A DNA stretch of 64,000 nucleotides from Thermasporomyces composti (GCF_003386795.1 NZ_QTUC01000001.1:2790001-2854000); one strand, 5' to 3'. Shown: positions 37,490 through 48,078, counted from the stretch's first letter. Program-made: numbers and translations. Notes: generated by a model from the sequence alone, not told the origin.

Positions 37490-37999
37490 CTAGAGCGCGG
37501 CGGCGAGAAAGACGAACATGAGCCAGAGCAGGGAGAAGCCCGTGACCACGTACCCGAAGATCAGGCCTGCGATCGCCATGCCCCGGCCCGCGTCTCCGGA
37601 CTTCGCGATCCGGGCCAGGGCCAGGTGGCCGGTGATGATCGCCGGCACGCTCGTCACGGAGCACAGGAATGGTGACAGCGCGCCGAGGATGAGGGACGCC
37701 TTCGCGAGCGGTTCGGTTTCCCGCACCGGGACGGGTCGATAGGTCGCCCAGGGGTTGACGGCCGGCACCACCGGCCCGGACGTGGGGGAAGAGGCAGCGG
37801 GCAGCGGGGTCGGCCCGGAGGGCAGGTCGGACACGAGCGCTTGCAGCTCGCCGTAGGTTTTCGCGCGCAGCGCCTGGTCGAGCCGACGCTGGTACTCCCC
37901 CCAGTCCAGACGACCCTCGGCGTGAGCGGCCTTGAGCACGTCCGCGGTCCGCTCCCGATCGGCGTTGGACGCTCGCATCGAGTGCCAGTTGCTGGTCAC
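37490..37999 (-). CDS. DUF1707-DUF4190 membrane protein, paralogue 2
   Basis: 169 residues, same order of domains as the gene at 36556: DUF1707 (MRASNADRERTADVLKAAHAEGRLDWGEYQRRLDQALRAKTYGELQALVSDLP) and DUF4190 (ASLILGALSPFLCSVTSVPAIITGHLALARIAKSGDAGRGMAIAGLIFGYVV). The linker is much shorter. The GTG at 37999 follows GGGGAGAAGCCG; an ATG at 38059 adds a head without motif. First gene of the pair in transcription order; 262 bp separate the two, so two promoters are possible. Confidence 0.85.
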   Translation of the reverse strand: MTSNWHSMRASNADRERTADVLKAAHAEGRLDWGEYQRRLDQALRAKTYGELQALVSDLPSGPTPLPAASSPTSGPVVPAVNPWATYRPVPVRETEPLAKASLILGALSPFLCSVTSVPAIITGHLALARIAKSGDAGRGMAIAGLIFGYVVTGFSLLWLMFVFLAAAL

Positions 38000-38222
38000 C
38001 GGCTTCTCCCCTCTTGTCCGCCCCGCGGTGAGAACACTCGAGGCGTCCACGTCGCGCATGGCCCGACTGCGAGTTCCATTGTGTCCCGGCTGGTCATCCG
38101 CGGTCCCGGCCGCCTGAGACCCGACGGGTGTGGACCCGTTCGACGCGCGACCCGCGAGTACGCTGACATGCCGGATTGGCGGGCGTCAGGGCCCGGGCAC
38201 CGGTAGGGAAAGGCGGCACTGC

Positions 38223-39011
38223 GTGCTTCTCGCGGTCGACGTCGGCAACACGCACTCGACGCTGGGACTGTTCGACGGCGCCACTCTGGTCCAGCACTGG
38301 CGGGTCGCCACCGACGACCGCAGGACCGCCGACGAGCTCGCAGTCTTGCTCGACGGTCTCCTCGCCGGTCACGGTGGCCGCGCCGGCGTGAGCGGCGTCG
38401 CCGTCTGCTCGACGGTGCCGGCCGTTCTGCACGAGATGCGGGAGATGCTGCGTCGCTACTACGGCCGGGTTCCCGGGCTCATCGTGGAGCCGGGCGTCCG
38501 GACTGGCGTTCCGGTGCTCATGGACAACCCGCGCGAGGTGGGAGCGGACCGCATCGTCAACGCGCTCGCTGTCACCCACCTGGTCGATGGCACGCGCATC
38601 GTCGTCGACTTCGGCACCGCGACGACGGTCGACGTCGTGAGCGCACGTGGGGAGTACCTCGGCGGGGCGATCGCGCCCGGTATCGAGATCTCCCTGGAGG
38701 CACTCGGCCAGCGGGGAGCCCAGCTCCGCCGGGTCGAGCTGCTGCGACCGCGGACGGTGATCGCCAAGAACACGGTCGAGGCCTTGCAGTCGGGGGCGAT
38801 CTTCGGGTTCGCCGGCCAAGTCGACGGTCTGGTTGAGCGAATGGTCGCCGAGCTGGGGGTGGACCGGTCCACGGTCACCGTGGTCGCGACCGGCGGGCTC
38901 GCACCCCTGGTGATCGACGAGTGTCGCTCGATCGACCGGCACGAGCCGTGGCTGACCTTGCATGGGTTGCGGCTGGTCTACGAACGCAACAACGCGACCA
39001 CGCGCTCGTGA
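38223..39011 (+). CDS. coaX: Type III pantothenate kinase
   Basis: 262 residues. Catalyses the first step of coenzyme A synthesis; the type III enzyme is not inhibited by CoA. The ATP-binding DVGNTHSTLGLF opens the protein, then VCSTVPAVL, GADRIVNALAVTHL (substrate-site), VDFGTATTVDVVS and GAIAPGIEISLEAL in order. GTG at 38223 is preceded by GGGAAAGGC; this puts the conserved LLAVDVGNT immediately after the start. Order coaX-lysS-lsr2-clpC matches other actinomycetes, though two minus-strand genes intervene before lysS. Confidence 0.95.
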   Translation: MLLAVDVGNTHSTLGLFDGATLVQHWRVATDDRRTADELAVLLDGLLAGHGGRAGVSGVAVCSTVPAVLHEMREMLRRYYGRVPGLIVEPGVRTGVPVLMDNPREVGADRIVNALAVTHLVDGTRIVVDFGTATTVDVVSARGEYLGGAIAPGIEISLEALGQRGAQLRRVELLRPRTVIAKNTVEALQSGAIFGFAGQVDGLVERMVAELGVDRSTVTVVATGGLAPLVIDECRSIDRHEPWLTLHGLRLVYERNNATTRS

Positions 39012-39028
39012 GCGCGCGCTCCCGGCGT

Positions 39029-39346
39029 TCACGCCTCGACCGGCAGATGGTGCCAGTGTGACCGTTCGAGAGCTCGAAGGGCAGGTCGGCTCAGCGCCGA
39101 CAGATCCACCTCGAACCGGCCCTCCCCGTAGCGCTCGAGGTTCAGGAGGAAGCACAGCCCGGCTCGCCCCATCGTGGTGACGTCGCGGGCGTCGACGACC
39201 ACGCGGTCGAGGTCGTTGATCTCTTCGAGGAGCGCAATCTCGCGGAGTGCCGCGCGCAGGTCGTGCTCCATGGCGTCGTCGATATCGCCACGCAGGAAGA
39301 CCACGATCTCGTGACTGCCCCGATCGACCACCTCGACGTCACGCAC
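39029..39346 (-). CDS. STAS-domain protein lacking the usual phospho-serine
   Basis: 105 residues, one STAS domain as in anti-sigma factor antagonists: a first strand pair (VEVVDRGSHEIVVFLRGDIDDAMEHDLRAALREI), VVVDARDVTTMGRAGLCFLLNLER and a short tail. In SpoIIAA-type proteins the loop reads D-S-S-G and the first or second Ser is phosphorylated; here it reads T-M-G-R-A-G, so the canonical phospho-site is missing. No anti-sigma kinase or sigma factor is nearby. Convergent with coaX across 17 bp and separated from the GDPD gene by 183 bp. Confidence 0.72.
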   Translation of the reverse strand: MRDVEVVDRGSHEIVVFLRGDIDDAMEHDLRAALREIALLEEINDLDRVVVDARDVTTMGRAGLCFLLNLERYGEGRFEVDLSALSRPALRALERSHWHHLPVEA

Positions 39347-39529
39347 CCTGATCGCCTCCTCGATGGCGGGCTGCCGCCGACGTGGCTGGAGTCGGACGAG
39401 TTCCTACCCCGGACCGATGGAGCGTCGAGCGACTGCTCGCTCACCCTGAGGCTGACCACCGAAATCCGCCCAGGCCAAGAGGGCGAAATGCTCCTGGATC
39501 CCGGTCCGAAGACCGGAGATCTGGAAGAG

Positions 39530-40258
39530 TCAGACCTGCCTCGCCAGCCGCCCGGAAAGCAGTGCTTTGACCTCGGGGTTGCGGTCGCAGGCATTCCGCA
39601 GCAAGCCCGGGACATCGGAGGTGACGCCGTCCGCACCGGACCGAAGGGCGTGGAGCAGCCGCTCGGTGTCGTTGACCGGCCAGCCCATGATCTGGAGGTG
39701 GGATCGATGTCCGAGATCGACGACCTCGGCGTCAAGTGCGCCGATGCCAAAGCACAGCACCTGGACGCCCATCGACCGGGCGAGGTCGACGTACTCCCGC
39801 GGTGCTTTGGAGGAGATGAGGCCGGTGCGAAGGCCGGGAAGCAGCGTGAGCGCCTGCCGAATCACCTCGACGGAGAAGGAGGTGACCGTCACCCGGTCGA
39901 GGAGGCGTCGATCACGAATCACGTCGACGGCGACAGGCAAGGCCTCCGGTGCCTTGATCTCGGCCTGGATAGGGACGTCGACCGCGTCGAGGACCTCGTG
40001 AAACGTCGGGACGTGCTCACCGTCGCCGGCGTCGAGCTCACGAATCTCCGCGAGCGTCATCCGCGCCACCTCGCCGCGTCCATTGGTGGTCCTCGCGACG
40101 TCACCGTCGTGAAGAATCACCAGGTGGCCGTCCGCGCTGAGGCGCAGGTCGAGTTCGATGGCGTCGGCGCCGTCCTCGACGGCTCGACGAAAGGATCGGA
40201 GGGTGTTCTCGGGCTCCAAGCCCATGGCTCCGCGGTGCCCGACGAGCGTAAACGTCAC
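39530..40258 (-). CDS. Glycerophosphodiester phosphodiesterase
   Basis: 242 residues. TIM-barrel hydrolase that splits glycerophosphodiesters to glycerol-3-phosphate and an alcohol. Key motifs: HRGAMGLEPENTLRSF (catalytic His/Arg and metal-binding Glu), DAIELDLRLSADGHLVILHDGDVARTTNG (metal Glu/Asp and second catalytic His), QAEIKAPEAL with the metal-binding Glu, and GWPVNDTERLLHALRSGADGVTSDVP near the end. No signal peptide, so cytosolic. GTG start at 40258, divergent from lysS across 213 bp. Confidence 0.92.
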   Translation of the reverse strand: MTFTLVGHRGAMGLEPENTLRSFRRAVEDGADAIELDLRLSADGHLVILHDGDVARTTNGRGEVARMTLAEIRELDAGDGEHVPTFHEVLDAVDVPIQAEIKAPEALPVAVDVIRDRRLLDRVTVTSFSVEVIRQALTLLPGLRTGLISSKAPREYVDLARSMGVQVLCFGIGALDAEVVDLGHRSHLQIMGWPVNDTERLLHALRSGADGVTSDVPGLLRNACDRNPEVKALLSGRLARQV

Positions 40259-40455
40259 GTGGCCCTACCTCTTCGAGACGACGGTACGTTTCGACCAGTG
40301 ACGACCCTCTCATAACGGGAGCGTTCTCATCCGCAGGGCACGCGCGGTGCGGTCCGGTTGGCCGACCACGGACTGAGCTGCTCCGGCGGTCCGACTCCAG
40401 CACGGGCTCTCGCTCTCGAGCTCGACCCCCAATATGGGTTCCGTTCGAGCTATCC

Positions 40456-40471
40456 CATAATGTGGTGAGCC
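40456..40471 (+). promoter_or_regulatory. Candidate -10 box for lysS (leaderless or near-leaderless)
   Basis: CATAAT at 40456-40461, in an AT-richer pocket (TATCCCATAATGTGG), ends ten bases before the lysS ATG at 40472. A start point seven bases past it would place transcription at or a couple of bases before the start codon. GGTGAG lies there too and could act as a short ribosome binding site. Not mapped. Confidence 0.4.
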
Positions 40472-41983
40472 ATGACCGAGACATCCCCGCCTGATCGCGC
40501 CGTGACCGATGATCTCCCCGAGCAGGTGCGGATTAGGCACGAGAAGCGCGCTCGCCTCCTCGAGCGGGGGATCGATCCCTATCCGGTCTCGGTCCCACGG
40601 ACCCATTCCATCGCCGAGGTTCGCGCCGCCTACGGTGAGCTTCCGCCCGACTACTCCACCGGGCGGATGGTGACGATCGTTGGGCGTGTCATCTTCAACA
40701 GAATTACCGGCAAGCTGTGCTTTGCGCGCCTCCGCGACGGTGACGGATCGGAGATCCAGGCGATGATCTCCCTCGACCGGGTGGGTGAGGAGGCGCTCGC
40801 CGACTGGAAGTCGTTCGTTGACATCGGAGACCTCATCGGGGTCGAGGGCGAGGTCGTCACCAGCCGGCGGGGCGAGTTGTCCGTCGCCGCCACCCGCTGG
40901 TTCATGGTCTCCAAGGCGCTGCGTCCACTCCCGGTGGAGCACAAGGAGCTCTCGGAGGAGTCACGGGTTCGCCAGCGCTACCTCGACCTCATTCACCGAC
41001 CGGAGGCCAGACGGCTCCTGCTCGCGCGGTCGACGGTGACCAACTCCCTACGCCAAACGCTGACCGCACGTGGCTTCGTCGAGGTGGAGACCCCGATCCT
41101 CCAGGCCGTCCACGGTGGGGCAGCGGCCCGGCCGTTCACCACTCACCTCCACGCGTTCGGTCGTGACTACTACCTGCGCATCGCGGTCGAGCTCTATCTC
41201 AAGCGGCTTCTCGTCGGCGGTGTGCACCGGGTCTTCGAGATCGGTCGGAATTTCCGGAACGAGGGCGTGGATTCCACCCACTCGCCGGAGTTCACCATGC
41301 TGGAGGCCTATCAAGCCTTCGGCGACTACCACTCGATGGCCGAGCTGGTTCGGGCGCTCGTGCTCGACGCGGCGCAGGCGTTGGGATCGACGGTCGTTCC
41401 CGACGGTCGCGGTGGTGAGGTCGACCTGGCGGGCGAGTGGCGATGGCTGCCCGTCCATGAAGCGGTTTCGGCGCGGCTCGGCGAGGAGATCACGCCCGAT
41501 ACCCCCGCCGAGCGGTTGCGTGAGTACGCCGAGCGGTTCGAGGTGGCGTTGAAGCCGGACTGGTCGGCTGGCGAGATCGTCCTCGAGCTGTTCGAGAAGC
41601 TCGTCGAGCACACCATCGTGGAGCCAACATTTGTCTGCGACTATCCGGTGGATGTGCGCCCCTTGGCCCGGCGGCACCGCAAGGACCCTCGGCTCGCCGA
41701 GGCCTTCGATCTCATCGTGGCCGGTGTGGAGCTGGCGCCGGCCTATTCCGAGCTCACCGACCCGGTCGACCAGCGGGCCAGGCTCGTGCAGCAGTCGGTT
41801 CGGGCAGCCGGGGGCGATCCCGAGGCGATGCAGCTCGACGAGGACTTTCTCCGGGCGTTGGAATACGGCATGCCGCCGACCGGTGGTTTGGGTTTGGGAA
41901 TCGACCGACTGGTGATGCTCCTGACCGGAGTGCGCTCCATTCGTGAGACGATCCTCTTCCCGCTCGTGAAGCCGGAGGGATGA
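40472..41983 (+). CDS. lysS: Lysyl-tRNA synthetase, class II
   Basis: 503 residues. Charges tRNA(Lys). An N-terminal OB-fold anticodon-binding domain (VTIVGRVIFNRITGKLCFARLRDGDG) precedes the class II catalytic core with motif 2 (RNFRNEGVDSTHSPEFTMLEAY) and motif 3 (GLGLGIDRLVMLL). The sequence VETPILQAVHGGAAARPFTTHLHAFGRDYYLRIAVELYLKR marks motif 1 and the lysine pocket. Full length with no split. Neighbouring lsr2 is 186 bp downstream. Confidence 0.96.
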   Translation: MTETSPPDRAVTDDLPEQVRIRHEKRARLLERGIDPYPVSVPRTHSIAEVRAAYGELPPDYSTGRMVTIVGRVIFNRITGKLCFARLRDGDGSEIQAMISLDRVGEEALADWKSFVDIGDLIGVEGEVVTSRRGELSVAATRWFMVSKALRPLPVEHKELSEESRVRQRYLDLIHRPEARRLLLARSTVTNSLRQTLTARGFVEVETPILQAVHGGAAARPFTTHLHAFGRDYYLRIAVELYLKRLLVGGVHRVFEIGRNFRNEGVDSTHSPEFTMLEAYQAFGDYHSMAELVRALVLDAAQALGSTVVPDGRGGEVDLAGEWRWLPVHEAVSARLGEEITPDTPAERLREYAERFEVALKPDWSAGEIVLELFEKLVEHTIVEPTFVCDYPVDVRPLARRHRKDPRLAEAFDLIVAGVELAPAYSELTDPVDQRARLVQQSVRAAGGDPEAMQLDEDFLRALEYGMPPTGGLGLGIDRLVMLLTGVRSIRETILFPLVKPEG

Positions 41984-42169
41984 GCCGTGCGCCGAGCGCG
42001 TCAGTCTAGGTGTTGGACGTGACGTGGTGGGCATCACGTCGAAAGTGACGGACCAGCCGAGGTTGGTGCCGCATCGCTTGGGTACAAGCAGATATTCTAT
42101 GTTTGCCGAGAAGCTTGAATTGCCACTATTGTTGTGGGCATCGCCTCATATGTGAGAAGGGGACTTGCA

Positions 42170-42511
42170 GTGGCGACGAAGACCTCCGTGGTTCTCATCG
42201 ACGACATCGATGGCTCTGAGGCTGACGAGACCATCAGGTTCGCCCTGGATGGTGTGTCTTACGAAATCGACCTGTCGAGCAAGAATTCCACCAAGCTGCG
42301 GAACGCGTTGGCGCCTTACGTCGAGGCGGCTCGGCGGGTCGGTGGTCGTGCGGTTCGTGGGCGTGCCGCCAAGACCGCGCGTGGTGCGGCGTCCCGCAAG
42401 CCTGAGACGGCTGAGATTCGCGCCTGGGCGCGGGAGCAGGGTTACGACGTGAGCGACCGTGGTCGCATTCCGTCCGAGATCATCGAGGCGTACAAGAAGG
42501 CACGTCGGTGA
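42170..42511 (+). CDS. lsr2: Lsr2 nucleoid-associated xenogeneic silencer
   Basis: 113 residues, the standard size. N-terminal dimerisation domain (ATKTSVVLIDDIDGSEADETIRFALDGVSYEIDLS, residues 2-37) and a C-terminal DNA-binding domain ending in the AT-hook-like Arg97-Gly98-Arg99 (DVSDRGRIPSEIIEAYKKA). It silences AT-rich, often foreign DNA. GTG at 42170 follows GAAGGGGA; the frame opens at 42134 but starts in the AT-rich leader. The upstream 186 bp is markedly AT-richer than the flanks, as expected if Lsr2 autoregulates. Confidence 0.96.
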   Translation: MATKTSVVLIDDIDGSEADETIRFALDGVSYEIDLSSKNSTKLRNALAPYVEAARRVGGRAVRGRAAKTARGAASRKPETAEIRAWAREQGYDVSDRGRIPSEIIEAYKKARR

Positions 42512-42557
42512 TCGGACGCTCGCGAACCGTGGCGGTCTCTCTCGCTTCCTGATGTGT

Positions 42558-42587
42558 GGCTCCCGGTGCCCTTCGGCGCCGGGAGCC
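42558..42587 (+). terminator. Terminator of lsr2
   Basis: 13-bp stem, GGCTCCCGGTGCC at 42558-42570 with GGCGCCGGGAGCC at 42575-42587 and a CTTC tetraloop; one G-U pair. Followed by CAAATCTGTAATT. Confidence 0.8.
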
Positions 42588-43394
42588 CAAATCTGTAATT
42601 CGTCGCAATGTGCCCGGCTCCGACCGACCTTCACGAAATGTCTCGTGCGAGGTGTCGCCGAGCGGAAGCCACCGTTGACGACGATCCACTGGGAGCGGGC
42701 GAGGTGAGCACGGCCTCCCGTCCCGGTTCTGGGCCCGACCTCGTGGGGAGGCGAGGGGCCGTGACCGGGATAGCAGCCATGGCGCGCGCCACGTCAGCGC
42801 GGCGGGGACGTTCCGGGCGGTCGGCGCGATTCCGACGTTCGCGACCCCTGCGTGAGCGAGACCCCGGATGCGGTGACGTCCGGTCTCAGCAGACAGCGGG
42901 TGGTGCTCGCCCACACTCGCCAGCTCGCCGGGGGCGGTGGGGTGGGCGGTGCGGAGCGAACGATAGGCCGGAGAAGCGTGCCGTGGACGGTCGTCCGCGC
43001 CGCTCTCGGCCGGTCCGTGAGCGGTCAGGGCTCGCGGCCACGCTGCGTGTCCGATGCACTCACGGTGACCGGTCCTCGGGGTCAGGCTCGAGGGTCTCGC
43101 GTTGGACCCACAGCCAGATGGTGTCCGTTTTGATACTTTCGTCCCGAATTATCAGGGGTACTCCAGGCGCTCCGGGCGTTCGCTGGCGGCGTAACGCCTC
43201 GATCTCGGCCCGCTTCGGGAACAGAGTAGAAGTCCCAGCAGTTGCATCGTCACGTACTGTTTACTGACCGCATCTCATTGATCTCAGCCTGAGACCTAGT
43301 GGGATCGGGGTGGGTCGTGAGCGGCGACTAGCATGAAACGCAGGGGCCGGGGCTCGCCCGACCCTGAGCCGTCTCCAGCCCGGGGAGCGAAGCA
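42588..43394. other. 807-bp region upstream of clpC without a convincing gene
   Basis: The longest non-coding stretch of the window. Frames here translate to Arg/Ser/Gly-rich shadow sequences without motifs. The base composition shifts: GC-rich to about 43100, then an AT-richer segment (TTTTGATACTTTCGTCCCGAATTATCAGG and TTTACTGACC) typical of a promoter. A ClgR-like box lies at 43178. Part of it may be a 5' leader of clpC; an RNA element is not excluded. Confidence 0.45.
43178..43191. promoter_or_regulatory. Candidate ClgR operator upstream of clpC
   Basis: GTTCGC-TGGCG-GCG fits the GTTCGC-N5-GCG motif I recall for the Streptomyces activator ClgR, which controls clp and lon genes. It lies 204 bp before the clpC ATG in the AT-richer part of the long leader. 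Confidence 0.5.
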
Positions 43395-45899
<2,505 letters not shown>

Positions 45900-45931
45900 G
45901 GCCGCAGGACGTCGGCCAGGCGGACCTGATC

Positions 45932-45964
45932 GAGGGCCACCATGGGGCTCCCATGGTGGCCCTC
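45932..45964 (+). terminator. Terminator of clpC
   Basis: Perfect 15-bp stem, GAGGGCCACCATGGG at 45932-45946 and its complement at 45950-45964, with a three-base loop; 33 bp after the clpC stop and followed by GGCTTTG. Confidence 0.85.
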
Positions 45965-46024
45965 GGCTTTGCCGATGTCTTGCCGATGTTCTGCTGATGC
46001 CTGCCGATGCCACTGCCCGTGCCA

Positions 46025-46058
46025 GCGTCGCGGGCGCTTCGCGGAACGCCCGCGACGC
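46025..46058. terminator. Second hairpin after clpC
   Basis: 12-bp inverted repeat GCGTCGCGGGCG / CGCCCGCGACGC with a 10-nt loop. It lies between the clpC terminator and the 26-bp repeat array and could terminate the minus-strand gene at 46150. Confidence 0.55.
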
Positions 46059-46142
46059 TCGGCGTACGCCTGACCCGCGCTCACTCGGCGTACGCCTGAC
46101 CCGCGCTCACTCGGCGTACGCCTGGCCCGCGCTCACTCGGCG
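46058..46142. repeat. 26-bp tandem repeat, three full copies plus a fragment
   Basis: Units at 46058-46083, 46084-46109 and 46110-46135, then 7 bases of a fourth. Copies 1 and 2 are identical; copy 3 has one change (CCTGAC to CCTGGC). Each unit carries the perfect 10-bp palindrome GGCGTACGCC. The array lies in the convergent gap after clpC, next to the end of the gene at 46150. Confidence 0.85.
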
Positions 46143-46149
46143 AGAGCGG

Positions 46150-46716
46150 TCAAGCTCCGACCGCCCGCCGCTTGCCAGCGGCGAAGTGGTTCATGGCGGC
46201 CTCGACATCCTCGATGGTCCCGTCGAGGTAGTGCAGCCGACACAGCCGCCAACATCTGCCGGAGGGGATCCACAGCGACTGATCGGCGCCTTGACCGGCG
46301 TCGGGGACGTGGTCGTGAGGCCACACGATCAGGCTGGGGCTGGCGGAGTCCGTGAAACGGCCCATGCCCCACTCTCCGATCCCCCAGCTCTTGACGTCGG
46401 TCCAGGGGATGGCGAACCGGTGTCCGGACACGGACACGTCCAGCCCGTTCTCGCCGATGCGTAGCGTGACCGGACGGAGCCAGGTCATCAGGCCGTACGC
46501 CATGACGCCGCCGAGGAGCAGGCTCAGGATGATCAGGATGGCGCCCGCGCCGACATTGCCCACGTTCCACAGCACGACGCCGACGACGAAGAGGCCGAGG
46601 GTGAGGAGAAGTCCTCGCCAGATCGCCGAACGCCGTCGAGGGCCCGGACCGAACGTCGTACGGATGGGCTGGTCCAACTTGATCCGCCTTCCATCTCGTG
46701 AGCGCGAGTTGTCCAC
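46150..46716 (-). CDS. Hypothetical PH-like membrane protein
   Basis: 188 residues. Two membrane helices (GLLLTLGLFVVGVVLWNVGNVG and AGAILIILSLLLGGVMAYGLM) are followed by a beta-rich soluble domain (VTLRIGENGLDVSVSGHRFAIPWTDVKSWGIGEW), the kind of pattern seen in small bacterial PH-like proteins. The C-terminus (IPSGRCWRLCRLHYLDGTIEDVEAAMNHFAAGKRR) has two cysteines. I do not recognise the family. Minus strand, convergent with clpC, divergent from the 77-residue gene by 136 bp. A promoter is likely in 46717-46852. Confidence 0.72.
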   Translation of the reverse strand: MDNSRSRDGRRIKLDQPIRTTFGPGPRRRSAIWRGLLLTLGLFVVGVVLWNVGNVGAGAILIILSLLLGGVMAYGLMTWLRPVTLRIGENGLDVSVSGHRFAIPWTDVKSWGIGEWGMGRFTDSASPSLIVWPHDHVPDAGQGADQSLWIPSGRCWRLCRLHYLDGTIEDVEAAMNHFAAGKRRAVGA

Positions 46717-46852
46717 AGCCTAGGTAGATCGTCCTATCTTCGACCAGTCGTCCTTGTTAGTGTGATCTGAGTTCTGGGCTGGTGTCCCCCCGAGAAGGGC
46801 ACCTCGGCGGCGGTGTCATGTCGGCGGACGTGACACCGGGATCGGAGGCGCT

Positions 46853-47086
46853 ATGCCAGAGATCAATGGGCCGGAGATCGTTCGTGGCGCCAAGGAGCTC
46901 ATCGCCCCGGAAGGGCCCTATGACTGCATCGTGACCGCCAAGCAAGCGATCGCGGACGCCAAGCTGGACTGGCTGGACTTCGGCGTCATCGACATCGCCG
47001 GCGTCCGAGGGACCGACCTGCGCCTGCCGAACACCGGCAATCCGCTGCGCGACGCTCAGGAGCTGCTGCGGCGATTCGGAGGGTAG
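46853..47086 (+). CDS. Small conserved-looking hypothetical protein
   Basis: 77 residues: MPEINGPEIVRGAKELIAP, then an amphipathic middle (YDCIVTAKQAIADAKLDWLDFGVIDIAGVRG) and a helical end (NPLRDAQELLRRFGG). A GGAGG ribosome binding site precedes the ATG at 46853 and codon use is normal, so it is probably a real gene. No known motif; no signal peptide. Its 3' end overlaps mutY by 31 bp in convergent orientation. Confidence 0.65.
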   Translation: MPEINGPEIVRGAKELIAPEGPYDCIVTAKQAIADAKLDWLDFGVIDIAGVRGTDLRLPNTGNPLRDAQELLRRFGG

Positions 47087-48078
47087 CCCTCGTCGGGACT
47101 GGTCGCGGCGAGGCGCCTCGCCCCCGCTCGCTCCGGACGTCGCTCGGCCACCATCCGGCCCTGCGGCAGGCGGTAGCGGTCGTGGTCGAGCGGCTCGACG
47201 AGCCCGTCGGCGACGAGGCTGTCGAGGGCGCGTTCCCGCTGTACGGCGTCGGGCCAGACCGCCTCCAACTGGGCCCGCGGGACCGGGTCCCGCGCCTCTC
47301 GAAGCACGCGCAACAGCCGTCCGCGGCACTGTCGGTCGGTCCCCTCGTAGAGCTGTCGACGGCGTGGCGGACCGTCGTAGGCGGGTCGGCCGGCGAGCCG
47401 CCAGGCGCAGTGCCTGGCGATTGGGCAGACGTCACAGCGCGGATTGGACGCTGTGCACACCAACGCACCGATCTCCATGACCGCGACCGACCAGCGGGGG
47501 GCGAGGGCAGGGTCGTCGGGCAGCAACGCCTCCGCGGCGCGCCGCTCGGCGGCCGTGAGCGTGGGCGGCGGATACTCGCGGCCGTCAAGCAGCCGCGCGA
47601 GGACTCTGCGGACGTTCGTGTCCAGCACCGCGTGCCGCTGTCCGAAGGCGAACGACGCCACCGCGGCGGCCGTGTAGGAGCCCACGCCCGGCAGGGCCAG
47701 GAGGTCCTCGTAGGCGGAGGGAACCTGGCCGTCGTGGCGCTCGACCATGGCGACCGCGGCGGCGTGCAGACGGAGCGCACGTCGGGGGTAGCCCAGCCGA
47801 CCCCACTGCCGGACGGCCTCCCCTGGCGGGTCGGCGGCCAGCGCCGCGGGAGCCGGCCAGCGGGCCAGCCAGGCCTCGTAGGCGGGGAGCACGCGACGAA
47901 CCGGGGTCTGCTGGAGCATGACCTCGCTGACCAGCACACCCCACGGCGTCGTTCCGGGACGGCGCCAGGGCAGATCGCGCGCGTGGCCGGCGTACCAGGT
48001 GAGGACGGGGCCGTGCAGCGATGAACCCGGTAGCGACGGGGCCGGTAGCGATGGGGTCGGCGGCGATGAGGTCGGCAT
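47056..48078 (-). CDS. mutY: A/G-specific adenine glycosylase
   Basis: 340 residues. Removes adenine mispaired with 8-oxoguanine. Catalytic Glu52 (SEVMLQQTPV), helix-hairpin-helix LPGVGSYTA near residues 128-136, Asp152 (LDTNVRR), and the 4Fe-4S loop Cys207-x6-Cys214-x2-Cys217-x5-Cys223. The C-terminal part is short and lacks a clear NUDIX-like 8-oxoG recognition domain, replaced by a winged-helix-like segment (RGRLLRVLREARDPVPRAQLEAVWPDAVQRERALDSLVADGLV), as in many actinobacteria. The N-terminal 20 residues are a Ser/Pro/Leu repeat from short DNA repeats, so the true start may be further in. Confidence 0.93.
   Translation of the reverse strand: MPTSSPPTPSLPAPSLPGSSLHGPVLTWYAGHARDLPWRRPGTTPWGVLVSEVMLQQTPVRRVLPAYEAWLARWPAPAALAADPPGEAVRQWGRLGYPRRALRLHAAAVAMVERHDGQVPSAYEDLLALPGVGSYTAAAVASFAFGQRHAVLDTNVRRVLARLLDGREYPPPTLTAAERRAAEALLPDDPALAPRWSVAVMEIGALVCTASNPRCDVCPIARHCAWRLAGRPAYDGPPRRRQLYEGTDRQCRGRLLRVLREARDPVPRAQLEAVWPDAVQRERALDSLVADGLVEPLDHDRYRLPQGRMVAERRPERAGARRLAATSPDEGYPPNRRSSS

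Noticed and set aside
42608-43267. A 219-codon plus-strand frame before clpC
   Set aside because: Arg/Ser/Gly-rich, without motif or ribosome binding site; the region is better seen as regulatory.
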